Assembly: GCA_013140755.1 (NCBI GenBank)
Contig: JABFSF010000049.1
Location: forward strand, 1 to 50,341
Direction: 5' to 3'
DNA length: 50,341 bases
Origin: Methylotenera sp.
Lineage (GTDB): Bacteria > Pseudomonadota > Gammaproteobacteria > Burkholderiales > Methylophilaceae
Each line of letters opens with the position of its first letter. The first letter of the stretch is position 1. The position numbers and the translations under genes were made by a program. The notes beneath the pieces are model-generated. The model had not been told where the DNA came from, did no database searches, and worked only from the letters and a program-made list of their open reading frames with translations. Of the stretch, positions 8,791-19,156 are shown in pieces.

Positions 8791-9813
8791 ATGCTCAAAT
8801 ACCTCATCAAACGCGTGCTGTGGATGATACCAATGCTCATTGGCATTAGCCTCATCTCATTTTTTATTATGCATTTAGCACCAGGCGATATTACCAATAA
8901 CGAGGCGGCGTTTAACCCTAAGGCGAGTGAAGAGTCACGCCAAAAGCTGCGTGAAATGTACAACCTTGATAAGCCTATTATTGTGCAATATGGGTTATGG
9001 CTTAAACGCATGGCAACGCTGGATTTTGGTAAATCATTCGCCAGCCATCAAAAACCCGTGTTTTGGCAAACCACTGATAAAGATGGCAACATTACCAAAG
9101 GCTTGATTCAAGAAGCGCTGCCCATCACGCTGATGATTAACTTACTGGGGCTTGCCATTACGCTCACGCTGGCAATTCCACTCGGAATTATCGCGGCACG
9201 CAAATACATGGGCTGGCAAGATCGCTCGATTACCTTGTTTAACTTTATTGGGTTTTCTATCCCGAGCTTTTGGTTATCATTATTACTCATGTATTGGCTT
9301 GGCGTGGTCAACAATTGGTTTCCTATTTCTGGCATGCACAGCCTGAATTACGAGTCCCTCGATACTTGGGGAAAATTGAAAGACTCACTCAGTCATTTAT
9401 TTTTACCTGTGGTCATCCCTTCCATTACTGGCTTGGCAGGCATCACCTTGTTTGTGAAAAACGGCATGCTAGATGTGTTGCAGCAAGACTACATCACCAC
9501 TGCCCGTGCGAAAGGCCTCAATGAGCATCAAGTCGTGTATACCCATGCCCTGCGTAACGCTTTATTGCCGCTGATTACCATTATCGGTTTATCGATTCCA
9601 GGGTTGATTGGTGGCTCAGTGATTGCGGAAACCATTTTTGCCATTCCTGGTATGGGCAAGCTTTTTTACGATGCTGTGCTGATGCGGGATTTTCCCGTAG
9701 TAATGGGTATCCTCACGATTGGTTCGGCACTCACGTTACTTGGCAATTTACTGGCCGATATTGCCTACGCATGGGCAGACCCACGTGTGCGGCGCGGCGT
9801 GGCGAGGGGTTAA
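8791..9813 (+). CDS. Peptide ABC transporter permease, DppB/OppB type
   Basis: A 340-residue inner-membrane permease with about six membrane segments, beginning LIKRVLWMIPMLIGISLISF as usual for DppB-like proteins. The cytoplasmic EAA loop that docks the ATPase is present at about 230-258 (TTARAKGLNEHQVVYTHALR). The gene begins two bases after the stop of the binding protein and ends one base before the next permease, so the three are translated together. An ATPase would be required for transport, and none is encoded in this operon. Confidence 0.9.
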   Translation: MLKYLIKRVLWMIPMLIGISLISFFIMHLAPGDITNNEAAFNPKASEESRQKLREMYNLDKPIIVQYGLWLKRMATLDFGKSFASHQKPVFWQTTDKDGNITKGLIQEALPITLMINLLGLAITLTLAIPLGIIAARKYMGWQDRSITLFNFIGFSIPSFWLSLLLMYWLGVVNNWFPISGMHSLNYESLDTWGKLKDSLSHLFLPVVIPSITGLAGITLFVKNGMLDVLQQDYITTARAKGLNEHQVVYTHALRNALLPLITIIGLSIPGLIGGSVIAETIFAIPGMGKLFYDAVLMRDFPVVMGILTIGSALTLLGNLLADIAYAWADPRVRRGVARG

Positions 9814-9814
9814 G

Positions 9815-10666
9815 ATGCAACTCACTAGGCAACAAAGCATCCTCAAAAAAGCACTGACTAACCCGCTCGCGCTCGCTGGCTTTGTGATTATTGTTTCCGT
9901 ATTTATACTCGCCATGCTCGCCCCGTGGATTGCGCCCTATGACCCGAATGATATCAACGTCAAAGCAATTTTACTCGCACCTTCTGCCCAGCATTGGATG
10001 GGCACAGATGGCCTAGGGCGCGATGTACTCAGCCGCATGTTACATGGCGGCCAAATTTCGCTGCTGGTCGGGTTGGTGGCAGTCGGCATTTCAACGGCGA
10101 TTGGCATTTTGCTCGGCGCACTGGCTGGGTTTTACCGCGGCTGGGTGGATACGTTGATTATGCGCTTGGTGGATGTGATGCTTTCTATCCCCAGCTTCTT
10201 TTTAATTTTGGCGGTGATTGCGTTTCTAACCCCTTCGATTATCAATATCATGATTGTGATTGGGCTTACTTCATGGATGGGCGTCACGCGCTTAGTGCGC
10301 GCTGAGTTTTTAAGCCTGACTGAGCGTGAATTTGTCACCGCATCGCGCACGCTAGGGGCGAAGGATGCACGGTTAATTTTCACCCATTTACTCCCTAATA
10401 GCTTAACACCCATCATTGTGAGCGCAGTACTGGGTGTGGCTGGCGCAGTATTGATGGAGTCAGGCCTAAGCTTTTTAGGCCTAGGGGTACAAGCGCCGCA
10501 AGCCTCATGGGGCAATATTCTCACCGATGGCAAAGAGTATATTCAATTTGCATGGTGGCTATCGCTATTCCCAGGCTTAGCGATTTTAATCACCGTGTTA
10601 GGGTATAATCTCTTAGGTGAAGGTTTACGTGATGCGCTCGATCCTAGAAGCAGTTCAAATCGCTAG
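9815..10666 (+). CDS. Peptide ABC transporter permease, DppC/OppC type
   Basis: A 283-residue permease, partner of the DppB-like protein. It contains IAPYDPNDINV near the N-terminus, the family mark GTDGLGRDVLSRMLHGG, and an EAA loop (TASRTLGAKDARLIFTHLLP). About six membrane segments are visible. The start was placed at the ATG at 9815 because GAGGGG lies seven bases upstream and the next open frame upstream would overlap the dppB-like gene by almost 100 bases. fabI follows after 36 bases on the same strand. Confidence 0.9.
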   Translation: MQLTRQQSILKKALTNPLALAGFVIIVSVFILAMLAPWIAPYDPNDINVKAILLAPSAQHWMGTDGLGRDVLSRMLHGGQISLLVGLVAVGISTAIGILLGALAGFYRGWVDTLIMRLVDVMLSIPSFFLILAVIAFLTPSIINIMIVIGLTSWMGVTRLVRAEFLSLTEREFVTASRTLGAKDARLIFTHLLPNSLTPIIVSAVLGVAGAVLMESGLSFLGLGVQAPQASWGNILTDGKEYIQFAWWLSLFPGLAILITVLGYNLLGEGLRDALDPRSSSNR

Positions 10667-10702
10667 CGCATCTTCAATCAAAAGATTAAAACAGGATTCA
10701 AT

Positions 10703-11503
10703 ATGGGATTTTTAACAGGTAAAAAAGTACTCATCGCAGGCTTGCTCAGCAACCGCTCTATCGCATACGGCATTGCCGCCGCGATGAAACGCGAAGGTGC
10801 AGAACTCGCTTTTACTTACCAACAAGAAAAACACGAAAAACGTGTGGCTGACTTAGCAGCAGAGTTCGATTCTAAAATTGTATTGCCATGCGATGTAGCT
10901 GAAGACGCACAAATTGAAGCACTCTTCCCAGCACTTGCAAAACATTGGGATGGTCTGGACAGCGTTGTCCACTCTATTGCGTTTGTGCCTAAAACCGCAC
11001 TTGTCGGTGATTATTTAGACACAATCAGTCTAGATGGTATCAGCCGTGAAAACTTTCGTATCGCACATGATATTAGCTCATATAGCTTTTCAGCCATGGC
11101 TAAAGCTGCCTATCCAATGATGGAGGGTCGCAATGGTAGCCTACTAACACTCAGCTATTTGGGGGCTGAGCGTACCATGCCTAACTACAATGTGATGGGT
11201 GTTGCCAAAGCCAGCTTAGAAGCTAACGTACGCTATTTAGCGCAAAGCTTGGGACCTCGCGGTATTCGCGTCAATGCAGTTTCGGCTGGTCCCATTAAAA
11301 CACTCGCAGCCTCAGGCATTGCCGATTTTGATAAAATGATAGGTTTTAATGAAAAACACGCTGCTTTGCGCAGAAACGTGACTATTGAAGAAGTGGGAAA
11401 TGCTTCCGCATTTCTCTGCAGTGATTTAGCCTCTGGCATTACTGGTGAAATTACTTATGTTGATGGCGGCATGAATATTACTGCGGCAGGTCAAATTGAT
11501 TAA
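10703..11503 (+). CDS. fabI: Enoyl-[acyl-carrier-protein] reductase, NADH-dependent
   Basis: A 266-residue short-chain dehydrogenase-like enzyme that reduces the trans-2-enoyl-ACP double bond in the last step of each fatty acid elongation round. The nucleotide-binding segment is modified as in FabI ([20 protein letters not shown]), and the catalytic pair is Tyr162 and Lys169 in the Y-x6-K form that is diagnostic for FabI. The start follows AGGA. It is likely transcribed with the peptide permeases upstream and ends at a strong palindromic terminator. It is the usual target of triclosan-like compounds in bacteria that carry it. Confidence 0.96.
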   Translation: MGFLTGKKVLIAGLLSNRSIAYGIAAAMKREGAELAFTYQQEKHEKRVADLAAEFDSKIVLPCDVAEDAQIEALFPALAKHWDGLDSVVHSIAFVPKTALVGDYLDTISLDGISRENFRIAHDISSYSFSAMAKAAYPMMEGRNGSLLTLSYLGAERTMPNYNVMGVAKASLEANVRYLAQSLGPRGIRVNAVSAGPIKTLAASGIADFDKMIGFNEKHAALRRNVTIEEVGNASAFLCSDLASGITGEITYVDGGMNITAAGQID

Positions 11504-11526
11504 GGATTAACGTAACCTCAACAGTT

Positions 11527-11560
11527 AATAAAAAGCCGATGAATTCATCGGCTTTTTATT
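11527..11560. terminator. Bidirectional terminator between fabI and ppiD
   Basis: A perfect 34-base palindrome centred on GAATTC, with the GC-rich core GCCGAT/ATCGGC flanked by A5 and T5 runs. It lies between convergent genes and can end transcription from both sides. Confidence 0.93.
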
Positions 11561-11577
11561 ACATTGATTATAAATGG

Positions 11578-13479
11578 TTAGTTTGTTGCATTATCTAACA
11601 ATAACCTTTGGTTCACTTGCACTTTGGCTTTTTCACGCAATGATTTTTTATAAGCAGCAAGATATTCAGCCGTTAAAGCATTGTTAATTTCTGCTTTAGA
11701 TGATTTTATTGCCTCATCCCCACCTGCAATTGCGGTATCAACACTCACAATTTTTACCAACAAATAACCTTGCTTTTCATCTGCCATTCCTGAATAAGCA
11801 GGCAACTTGCTCACGTCAGTTTTAAACGCTTGCGTCATGGCTAGTTGCGTTAAACCTTGCGCATTTTTACGGTCAACCGTCACCTCAGGAATCCACGCAA
11901 TCTCTGCTACCTCTTTGCCCTCATGTAAAGCTTTTAATGCTACCTCACCTTTAGCAATTGCCAATTTGGAGGCTGCTTCTAATTTGAGTAAACTTTCAAT
12001 GCCCTCTTTCACCTCATCAAAAGTTTTAGGTGTAGCGGCTTTATAATCAATCACACGTGCTGACACCATGTTATTGGGTGCAATTTCAATCGCCTCAGTA
12101 TTACGGCGATCTTTGAGTGATTCCGCAGAAAATACTAAATCCATCAACTTATCGCTCTTTTTAAAGAACTCTGCACCTGATTGACGGCTAATCCAGTCGG
12201 ATTTTTGCACTTGTCCACCATAAGTCTTAGCCGCTGGCTCTAAGCTATCTGACTGCTCATAGACCATATTGGTAAAGCCTTCGGCTTGCTTAATAAATTC
12301 TTCTTGGGCTTTTTTATACATTAAATCACCCTTAATTTGCGGTTTTAATGTGTCAAAATCTGAGCTTTGTCCTGTAATGCCAGTAACTTTAATGATGTGA
12401 TAGCCAAATTCAGACTCTACGAGGTCACTTATTTCATTGACCTTCATACTAAATGCAGCATTTTCAAATGCCTTTACCATTGCGCCGCGACCAAATGAAC
12501 CTAAATCTCCACCTTTAGCAGCAGAGCCTGGGTCTTGAGAGTTTTTCATCGCCAACACTTCAAATGATTTAGGATCTTTTTTCACGCTTGCCAATAATGC
12601 CTCAGCTTTCGCCTTGGCTTCTTGTTTTTTCTCTGGCGTTGGGTTGACACCAAAACCAATTAAAATATGACTTGCACTTCTTTGCTCGTCTCCCTGAAGT
12701 TTTGCTGCATTTTCGTCATAATACGCTTTAACTTCAGCATCAGTCACACTGACTTTTGTAATTAAGTTAGCCGCAGATAATAATAAAAACTCTACTTTCA
12801 CTTGCTCAGGCGTTACAAACTTATCTTTATGTTGTTCGTAATAAGCTTTTACTTGCGCGGGCTCAACTTTTACCTGATTGATAAAATCTCTCGTTTTAAT
12901 TTCAGACACCGTAATCACACGTTTTTGATTCAATAATTTCAATATAGCATCGTTGCGGTAATTGGTCATAAACCCCAATTTAGCAACACCATCTTGCGCT
13001 TGCTGTGCTAATAAATCTGAACGAATACCTGCTTCAAACTTTGAAGGAGATAAATTATTTTGCTGAAGCAGTTGATCGTACAACTCTTGTGAAAACTTAC
13101 CCTCTTTTTGAAAGGTAGGCATCTCGGTGATATAAGTCGCCAACTGTGCATCACTAATCACATAGTTTGATTTTTCAACTTCATCGGACAACAATTGATT
13201 GTTGATTAAACGATCCAACACTAAAGATTTCACTTCTGGGCTATCCAACTGCGCTTGATCAACTTTGCCTTGCGCTTGCATTCTATTGCGCACATCTTGC
13301 ATGGCATTTGCATAAGCCTGCACAGAAATATCCGTACCATTGACCTCAGCGATGGTAGCATTATTACCTGCCTGATTAAAATATGAGTCAATCCCAAATA
13401 AAGCAAATGGAATGGTAATTAACGCTAACAAGGTTTTTCCAACCCATCCTTGCGCTACCCCACGAATACTATCTAACAT
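11578..13479 (-). CDS. ppiD: Periplasmic folding chaperone PpiD (SurA-N, parvulin-type)
   Basis: A 633-residue protein anchored in the inner membrane by one N-terminal segment (about 7-27, ending near [10 protein letters not shown]), with the bulk in the periplasm. A SurA_N-type chaperone region follows, then a parvulin domain (about 255-360) recognised from [20 protein letters not shown] and [20 protein letters not shown]. It assists outer-membrane and secreted protein folding. The start was set at the ATG at 13479, preceded by AGAGAG, and not at the ATG 27 bases further upstream, because all PpiD proteins begin with a short Met-Leu-Asp-x-Ile-Arg stretch. It shares the hairpin terminator with fabI. 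Confidence 0.93.
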   Translation of the reverse strand: MLDSIRGVAQGWVGKTLLALITIPFALFGIDSYFNQAGNNATIAEVNGTDISVQAYANAMQDVRNRMQAQGKVDQAQLDSPEVKSLVLDRLINNQLLSDEVEKSNYVISDAQLATYITEMPTFQKEGKFSQELYDQLLQQNNLSPSKFEAGIRSDLLAQQAQDGVAKLGFMTNYRNDAILKLLNQKRVITVSEIKTRDFINQVKVEPAQVKAYYEQHKDKFVTPEQVKVEFLLLSAANLITKVSVTDAEVKAYYDENAAKLQGDEQRSASHILIGFGVNPTPEKKQEAKAKAEALLASVKKDPKSFEVLAMKNSQDPGSAAKGGDLGSFGRGAMVKAFENAAFSMKVNEISDLVESEFGYHIIKVTGITGQSSDFDTLKPQIKGDLMYKKAQEEFIKQAEGFTNMVYEQSDSLEPAAKTYGGQVQKSDWISRQSGAEFFKKSDKLMDLVFSAESLKDRRNTEAIEIAPNNMVSARVIDYKAATPKTFDEVKEGIESLLKLEAASKLAIAKGEVALKALHEGKEVAEIAWIPEVTVDRKNAQGLTQLAMTQAFKTDVSKLPAYSGMADEKQGYLLVKIVSVDTAIAGGDEAIKSSKAEINNALTAEYLAAYKKSLREKAKVQVNQRLLLDNATN

Positions 13480-13673
13480 AAAACTCTCTTTTTCAAACAA
13501 TTTCAAAAAGTAAATCAGATTACCACATCAACAAAACATCCGCGATATAAAAAATTGCGCCTAACTATATCACAACTTTCAACTCAATTAATGATGGCTT
13601 TAGTAGAATGCGCACCAACACACTAAGCAATTAAGCCTAAATTATTTAGAACTGATTATTCTCATGAGTAAAT

Positions 13674-13706
13674 AAAAAAAGCGAGTCAGAAGACTCGCTT
13701 TTTTTA
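13674..13706 (-). terminator. Terminator after tRNA-Asp
   Basis: On the minus strand GCGAGTC pairs with GACTCGC around a 4-base loop and is followed by T7. It lies three bases beyond the tRNA-Asp CCA end. The symmetrical A- and T-tracts may let it work in both directions. Confidence 0.9.
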
Positions 13707-13708
13707 TT

Positions 13709-13785
13709 TGGCGGAGTGGACGGGACTCGAACCCGCGACCCCCGGCGTGACAGGCCGGTATTCTAACCAACTGAACTACCACTCC
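13709..13785 (-). tRNA. tRNA-Asp (anticodon GTC)
   Basis: A 77-base cloverleaf with encoded CCA. The acceptor arms GGAGTGG and CCACTCC pair, the loop CTGTCAC gives GTC, and the T-arm is GGGTTCGAGTCCC. It follows tRNA-Val on the same strand with 164 bases between, an order often seen beside hupB and lon in betaproteobacteria. Confidence 0.97.
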
Positions 13786-13949
13786 ATAAAACTAAGCATA
13801 TCTCGCAATACACTTTAAAAATTTGCGCTTCTTATATTAAGAAATTACAAGTCAATTTACTGAAATTTCACAAAATAAAGAGTGCCTAAACTACCAGCAC
13901 TCTAAATTAACATTTTAGAAACGGCTTGAGTCACACGCTTGTTGGCTTT

Positions 13950-14025
13950 TGGTGGGTGCTAACGGGGTCGAACCGCTGACATTCGCCTTGTAAGGGCGAC
14001 GCTCTACCAACTGAGCTAAGCACCC
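13950..14025 (-). tRNA. tRNA-Val (anticodon TAC)
   Basis: A 76-base cloverleaf with encoded CCA; acceptor arms GGGTGCT and AGCACCC, anticodon loop CTTACAA giving TAC, and T-arm GCGGTTCGACCCCG. It begins 19 bases after the hupB stop, so it may be processed from a hupB-tRNA-Val-tRNA-Asp transcript. Confidence 0.97.
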
Positions 14026-14044
14026 TGCTTAACCAACAAGGGCA

Positions 14045-14317
14045 CTAGTTTACAGCATCTTTAAGTGCTTTACCAGCCCTAAATTTAGGAGAGTTTGCTG
14101 CTTTAATAGAAATAGTTGCACCAGTACGTGGATTGCGACCACTGCGTGCCTCACGTTTTCCAACATAAAATGTACCAAAGCCAATAAGTGTTACTAAATC
14201 GCCTTTTTTCAGTGATTTTGTCACTGCGGCAGTTGTTGCATCTAACGCTCTAGCAGCTGCAGCTTTAGAAATACCTGCTGCACTTGCAATATCATCAATC
14301 AATTCAGATTTATTCAC
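14045..14317 (-). CDS. hupB: DNA-binding protein HU-beta
   Basis: A 90-residue histone-like protein that bends DNA and compacts the nucleoid. The DNA-binding arm is clear in [18 protein letters not shown] followed by RTG, and the proline at the arm tip that intercalates into DNA is present. The start codon is GTG at 14317, supported by GGGGGTG five bases upstream. The gene lies 144 bases after lon on the same strand, as in many Proteobacteria, and is followed by two tRNA genes. Confidence 0.96.
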   Translation of the reverse strand: MNKSELIDDIASAAGISKAAAARALDATTAAVTKSLKKGDLVTLIGFGTFYVGKREARSGRNPRTGATISIKAANSPKFRAGKALKDAVN

Positions 14318-14461
14318 GAGTCACCCCCTTAAAAGGTTTATTAAATTAAAACTTCGGATTATTTCAGTTAATATCTTCGGCAATCAATTACCGTATCAGC
14401 TTTATATCAAGCCTACAAAGGCTATGTCAAGCTTTTATGGGCTTAGTACACACTTATTTTT

Positions 14462-16924
14462 TCAATGCTTAATAGCTAGAGTTTTAGTTTTTGCACTTTT
14501 CTTTGACTTATCAGCAGGTTGTGCAACATTTGTGACATCCTCATTAACTTCAGTCACTTTTCCAATAATAGGTTCAGGTTTTGAAGCTAATGCCAATAAC
14601 AACACATCATCTATCCATTGCACTGGGTGAATATCTAAATGGTTTTTGATATTTTCAGGGATGTCTGCCAAATCTTTCACGTTTTGCTGAGGAATCAACA
14701 CTGTTTTAATGCCACCTCTATGTGCTGCAAGCAACTTCTCTTTTAAACCGCCAATAGGTAAAACTTCCCCACGCAGCGTAATTTCACCTGTCATCGCGAC
14801 ATCAGCACGGACAGGAATATTGGTTAGAATTGAAACCAAGGCCGTTGTAATGGCAATGCCAGCACTTGGTCCATCTTTTGGCGTTGCACCTTCAGGAAAG
14901 TGAATGTGAATATCATTTTCCTCATAGAAGTTGCTAGCAATCCCTAAGCGTTTAGCGCGGCTACGTACCACGCTCATAGCTGCCTGCGTAGATTCTTTCA
15001 TAACTTCACCCAGTTTGCCTGTGGTGGTCGTTTTTCCTTTGCCAGGCAATAAAACGGCCTCAATCGTTAATAACTCCCCCCCCACAGAAGTCCAAGCCAA
15101 GCCCGTAACCTGGCCAATTTGATTTTCTTTTGCTGCCACACCAAAATCGTAACGTTGTACCCCTAAATATTTATCTAGGTTTTTAGGCGTCACGCTAATC
15201 TTTTGAGCTGCTTTAGCTCCTTGTTTTGCTTTAGCTGTCAGCAACTCTTTCACGACCTTGCGACAAACTTTTGCGACCTCCTGCTCAAGCCTACGCACCC
15301 CCGCCTCACGGGTGTAATAGCGAACAATATCTCGAATTGCAGATTCTGAAACTTCAACTTCATGTTCTTTCAAGCCATGCGATTTAAGTTGCTTTGGGAG
15401 CAAATAACGCATCGCAATGTTCACTTTTTCATCTTCTGTATAGCCAGACAAATGGATAATTTCCATGCGATCTAATAAAGGCGCAGGGATATTCATTGAG
15501 TTAGCGGTTGCTACAAACATCACATCGGACAGGTCATATTCTACTTCTACGTAATGATCCGCAAACGTGTGGTTTTGCTCTGGATCTAGCACTTCTAGCA
15601 ATGCTGAAGAGGGATCGCCTCTAAAATCTTGCCCAAGTTTATCTACTTCATCCAACAAGAAAAGTGGGTTTTTAACGGCAACCTTAGTCATGCTCTGCAA
15701 AATTTTACCAGGCATTGAGCCTATGTAAGTTCGTCTATGACCTCGAATCTCAGACTCATCACGCACACCACCTAATGCCATGCGTACAAACTTACGATTT
15801 ACCGCTTTGGCAATACTTTGCCCTAATGAAGTTTTACCCACGCCTGGCGGACCCACTAAACATAAAATAGGGGCTTTAATTTTATCTACACGCTGTTGCA
15901 CCGCAAGGTATTCAACAATGCGCTCTTTTACCTTTTCCAAACCAAAGTGGTCATCATCAAGTATTGCCTCTGCTTTTATCAAGTCTTTACTGATTTTAGT
16001 TTTTTTCTTCCAAGGCAAATTGATAAGCGTATCAATGTAATTGCGCACAACAGAGGCTTCCGCAGACATTGGTGACATTAGCTTCAACTTTTTAAGTTCG
16101 CTAGATACTTTCGCGAGCGCATCTTTAGACATATTTGCTGTTTCAATGCGCTTTTCAAGCTCATCCATTTCAGCATTTTCATCTTGCTCACCCAACTCTT
16201 TTTGAATGGCTTTGACTTGCTCATTCAAGTAATATTCACGTTGGGTTTTTTCCATTTGACGCTTCACCCGACCACGAATGCGTCTTTCCACTTGCAAAAT
16301 GTCAATCTCGCCTTCCATCAAGCGTAGTAAATGCTCCAAACGTTGCGCCACCTCAAACATTTCTAGGATTTTTTGTTTTTCTTCTAACTTGAGCGTTAAA
16401 TGTGCAGCAATAGTATCGGCAAGACGGCTAGCCTCATCAATATTTGAAAGAGAGGTTAGAATTTCAGGTGGAATTTTTTTGTTTAACTTCACATATTGAT
16501 CAAATTGTGCGAACACCGTACGCATTAAAGCCTGTATTTCAACATCACTCACTGATTCAGCGATGAGGTCTGCACGTGCAGCAAAACACTCTTCTGTTTC
16601 TGTAAATTGGCTTATTTTTGCACGTTGCACGCCTTCAACAAGCACCTTTACAGTACCATCGGGGAGTTTCAGCATTTGTAGCACAGTGGCTACCGTGCCT
16701 ACTTCGTACAAATCATCGGCTTCTGGATCATCTTTACTGGCTGACTTTTGTGCTACTAATAACACTTGTTTATTGCTATCTGACGCAAGCTCAAGTGCTT
16801 TAACAGACTTAGTGCGCCCAACAAAAAGTGGAATGACTAAGTGCGGATATACCACCACATCACGCAATGGTAATAGTGGTAACAATCCACTTTCTGGACT
16901 ATAAGAAGGGAGCAATTGCGTCAT
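14462..16924 (-). CDS. lon: ATP-dependent protease Lon
   Basis: An 820-residue cytoplasmic AAA+ protease that degrades misfolded and regulatory proteins. Domains in order: N-terminal substrate domain (about 10-200), coiled-coil (about 200-260), ATPase with Walker A GPPGVGKT at 358-365 and Walker [10 protein letters not shown] at 421-429, and the serine-lysine protease domain with Ser687 in PKDGPSAG and Lys730. The 43-residue distance between the two catalytic residues matches E. coli Lon. The C-terminal tail (about 795-820) is lysine-rich and not conserved. A sigma-32-like promoter lies 45 bases upstream, implying heat-shock control. The order tig-clpP-clpX-lon-hupB is the classical proteostasis cluster. 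Confidence 0.98.
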   Translation of the reverse strand: MTQLLPSYSPESGLLPLLPLRDVVVYPHLVIPLFVGRTKSVKALELASDSNKQVLLVAQKSASKDDPEADDLYEVGTVATVLQMLKLPDGTVKVLVEGVQRAKISQFTETEECFAARADLIAESVSDVEIQALMRTVFAQFDQYVKLNKKIPPEILTSLSNIDEASRLADTIAAHLTLKLEEKQKILEMFEVAQRLEHLLRLMEGEIDILQVERRIRGRVKRQMEKTQREYYLNEQVKAIQKELGEQDENAEMDELEKRIETANMSKDALAKVSSELKKLKLMSPMSAEASVVRNYIDTLINLPWKKKTKISKDLIKAEAILDDDHFGLEKVKERIVEYLAVQQRVDKIKAPILCLVGPPGVGKTSLGQSIAKAVNRKFVRMALGGVRDESEIRGHRRTYIGSMPGKILQSMTKVAVKNPLFLLDEVDKLGQDFRGDPSSALLEVLDPEQNHTFADHYVEVEYDLSDVMFVATANSMNIPAPLLDRMEIIHLSGYTEDEKVNIAMRYLLPKQLKSHGLKEHEVEVSESAIRDIVRYYTREAGVRRLEQEVAKVCRKVVKELLTAKAKQGAKAAQKISVTPKNLDKYLGVQRYDFGVAAKENQIGQVTGLAWTSVGGELLTIEAVLLPGKGKTTTTGKLGEVMKESTQAAMSVVRSRAKRLGIASNFYEENDIHIHFPEGATPKDGPSAGIAITTALVSILTNIPVRADVAMTGEITLRGEVLPIGGLKEKLLAAHRGGIKTVLIPQQNVKDLADIPENIKNHLDIHPVQWIDDVLLLALASKPEPIIGKVTEVNEDVTNVAQPADKSKKSAKTKTLAIKH

Positions 16925-16969
16925 GAAAAGACTTTCAAAATTAAACTAAAAACACTCATATAGAATGTT

Positions 16970-16996
16970 GATGGGGGTTATTTTTAAGAGTTCAAG
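16970..16996 (-). promoter_or_regulatory. Sigma-32 (heat-shock) promoter candidate for lon
   Basis: On the minus strand CTTGAA (16996-16991) is followed after 13 bases by CCCCCATC (16977-16970). This closely follows the RpoH consensus CTTGAA-N13-17-CCCCATNT. It ends 45 bases before the lon start, where a transcription start would be expected. No other match of this quality was noticed near lon. Confidence 0.75.
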
Positions 16997-17007
16997 TATA
17001 GACAGTA

Positions 17008-17033
17008 TTTAAGCATTAAATTTAATGCTTAAA
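17008..17033. repeat. Perfect 26-base palindrome upstream of lon
   Basis: Each half is TTTAAGCATTAAA or its complement, without a loop. It lies just upstream of the sigma-32 candidate promoter and 120 bases after the clpX stop. It may be an operator or a leftover transcription-termination structure; it has no GC-rich core, so termination is less likely. Confidence 0.5.
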
Positions 17034-17101
17034 CATGTTTTTTGAAAGAAATTAACAACATTACGTCAAAAATCTTTTGAGAGGCGTCTCACTAAAGAGC
17101 G

Positions 17102-17142
17102 TCACACCTAATTTTAATTTCAATTGGCTAAATTAGGTGTGA
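17102..17142 (-). terminator. Hairpin downstream of clpX
   Basis: Two perfect 13-base arms (TCACACCTAATTT and AAATTAGGTGTGA) with a 15-base loop begin 13 bases beyond the clpX stop at 17156. No run of U follows, so it may protect the 3' end or slow polymerase and not act as a classical terminator. Confidence 0.55.
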
Positions 17143-17155
17143 TACCATGACCTTT

Positions 17156-18436
17156 TTAACTGACGGCCTCTTCAGAAGGTTTGTCGGCAAAAATAAGAAT
17201 GGGCGGTGTATCACCACGAATCACACCCTCGTCAATCACTACTTTGTTTAAGTTTTTGAGTGAAGGTAATTCATACATAATTTCAAGCAAGGCATGTTCT
17301 AAAATAGACCGCAAACCACGCGCGCCAGTTTTTCGCTCTAATGCTTTTTTAGCAATTAATAGTAAGGCAGAATCTCTAAACTCCAAATCAACGCCTTCCA
17401 TTTTAAACAATTTAATGTATTGTTTGGTTAAGGCGTTTTTAGGCTCTGTCAGAATCGTCATCAATGCTGCTTCATCTAGCGATTCTAGCGTAGCTACCAC
17501 TGGCAATCGCCCAATAAATTCTGGGATCAACCCAAACTTAATTAAGTCTTCAGGTTCAACCTCACGCAAAATCGCACCAACCTCACGCACATCGACTTTA
17601 CTTTTTACTTCCGCACCAAAACCAATACCGCCTTTTTCAGAACGCAATTTAATGACTTTTTCTAAGCCATCAAATGCACCACCGCAGATAAATAAAATGT
17701 TAGTCGTATCAAGCTGAACAAACTCTTGGTTGGGATGCTTACGCCCGCCTTGTGGTGGAATTGATGCAACAGTACCTTCTATGAGTTTCAACAAGGCTTG
17801 CTGAACACCCTCACCTGAGACATCACGCGTAATTGAAGCATTTTCAGATTTACGCGAAATTTTATCAACTTCATCAATATAGACGATGCCACGCTTGGCT
17901 TTTTCTACATCGTAATCACACTTTTGCAACAATTTCTGCATAATATTTTCAACATCTTCACCCACATAACCCGCTTCAGTCAGGGTAGTTGCATCTGCCA
18001 TTACAAAAGGTACATCAAGCACACGCGCCAAAGTTTGCGCTAATAATGTTTTACCTGATCCTGTAGGACCTATCAACAAAATATTACTTTTTGAAATTTC
18101 AACCTCATCATTTTGGCCGCCCTCAGCCAAATGATTATGACCTAAACGCTTATAATGGTTATAAACAGCAACGGCTAAATTTTTCTTAGCTTGCGTTTGA
18201 CCAATCACGTATTGATCTAGAATCTTGCAGATTTCTTGTGGGGTTGGTAAGCTAGTTTGTGCAGATTTTAAGCCATCTGCATTTTGAATTTCTTCTTTAA
18301 TAATGTCATTACATAAATCAACACACTCATTGCAAATAAACACAGAAGGCCCTGCAATGAGCTTTTTAACCTCATGTTGGCTTTTGCCACAAAATGAGCA
18401 ATAAAGTAATTTATCGTCGTCGGCTTGAGTTGCCAT
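17156..18436 (-). CDS. clpX: ATP-dependent Clp protease ATP-binding subunit ClpX
   Basis: A 426-residue AAA+ unfoldase that feeds substrates to ClpP. The N-terminal zinc-binding domain holds Cys13, Cys16, Cys35 and Cys38. Walker A GPTGSGKT lies at 123-130 and the Walker B segment reads [11 protein letters not shown]. The loop that docks ClpP (IGF) is present in the stretch GGIGFGAEV. The gene follows clpP by 85 bases on the same strand. Length and motifs are fully typical. Confidence 0.98.
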   Translation of the reverse strand: MATQADDDKLLYCSFCGKSQHEVKKLIAGPSVFICNECVDLCNDIIKEEIQNADGLKSAQTSLPTPQEICKILDQYVIGQTQAKKNLAVAVYNHYKRLGHNHLAEGGQNDEVEISKSNILLIGPTGSGKTLLAQTLARVLDVPFVMADATTLTEAGYVGEDVENIMQKLLQKCDYDVEKAKRGIVYIDEVDKISRKSENASITRDVSGEGVQQALLKLIEGTVASIPPQGGRKHPNQEFVQLDTTNILFICGGAFDGLEKVIKLRSEKGGIGFGAEVKSKVDVREVGAILREVEPEDLIKFGLIPEFIGRLPVVATLESLDEAALMTILTEPKNALTKQYIKLFKMEGVDLEFRDSALLLIAKKALERKTGARGLRSILEHALLEIMYELPSLKNLNKVVIDEGVIRGDTPPILIFADKPSEEAVS

Positions 18437-18521
18437 GCTTGATATCCTATTAAAGGGTTAGCAAAAAGCTAAGTTAGATGAGTTGAATGAATTGATGCGC
18501 CGCAAGCATTCGCTGAGGCTA

Positions 18522-19154
18522 TCAACGGCTACCAATCACTTTATCAATCAAACCGTAAGCCACAGACTGCTCTGCGCTCATAAAATTGTCGCGTTCTGTA
18601 TCTCGGTCAATTTCTTCAGCGGTTCTACCTGTATGATGCGCTAAGATGTCATTAAGTTTTGCACGCAAATATAAAATTTCTTTTGCATGAATTTCAATAT
18701 CGGTTGATTGCCCCTGAAAACCACCTGATGGCTGATGAATCATAATTCTTGAGTTAGGCAGACTAAAGCGTTTATCTTTGGCTCCCGCCGCCAATAAAAA
18801 TGCGCCCATACTAGCGGCCTGACCAATACACAATGTGCTGACATCAGGTTTAATAAACTGCATGGTATCGTAGATTGACATTCCTGCAGTGACAGAGCCC
18901 CCTGGCGAATTGATGTAAAGTGAAATATCTTTGTCAGGATTTTCAGCCTCTAAAAATAAAAGCTGAGCCACCACTAAATTGGCTGACATATCATTCACAG
19001 GACCCACTAAAAAAATAACGCGCTCTTTTAGTAAACGTGAGTAAATATCATACGAACGCTCACCACGACCACTTTGTTCAACCACCATTGGGATGTAACC
19101 CAAACCTTTTGGTATTAAATCTGATTGCACTTGTGAAGGTAGTGAGCTATTCAT
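18522..19154 (-). CDS. clpP: ATP-dependent Clp protease proteolytic subunit ClpP
   Basis: A 210-residue serine peptidase that assembles as a double ring of seven. The triad is Ser115 (GQAASMGA), His140 (IMIHQPSGG) and Asp189, with spacing identical to E. coli ClpP. The first 17 or so residues are likely a processed propeptide. The start lies two bases after the tig stop, showing tight translational linkage, and clpX follows. The product partners ClpX encoded downstream. Confidence 0.98.
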   Translation of the reverse strand: MNSSLPSQVQSDLIPKGLGYIPMVVEQSGRGERSYDIYSRLLKERVIFLVGPVNDMSANLVVAQLLFLEAENPDKDISLYINSPGGSVTAGMSIYDTMQFIKPDVSTLCIGQAASMGAFLLAAGAKDKRFSLPNSRIMIHQPSGGFQGQSTDIEIHAKEILYLRAKLNDILAHHTGRTAEEIDRDTERDNFMSAEQSVAYGLIDKVIGSR

Positions 19155-19156
19155 AG

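Noticed and set aside
9719-9814. Long overlap of the second permease with the first
   Set aside because: The extra 32 residues are a frame shadow of the first permease; the ATG at 9815 has a binding site.
10132-10533. 133-codon frame antisense to the second permease
   Set aside because: A shadow of codon structure in a well-identified gene.
17181-17717. 178-codon frame antisense to clpX
   Set aside because: Serine-rich shadow frame with no recognisable domain; clpX is certain.
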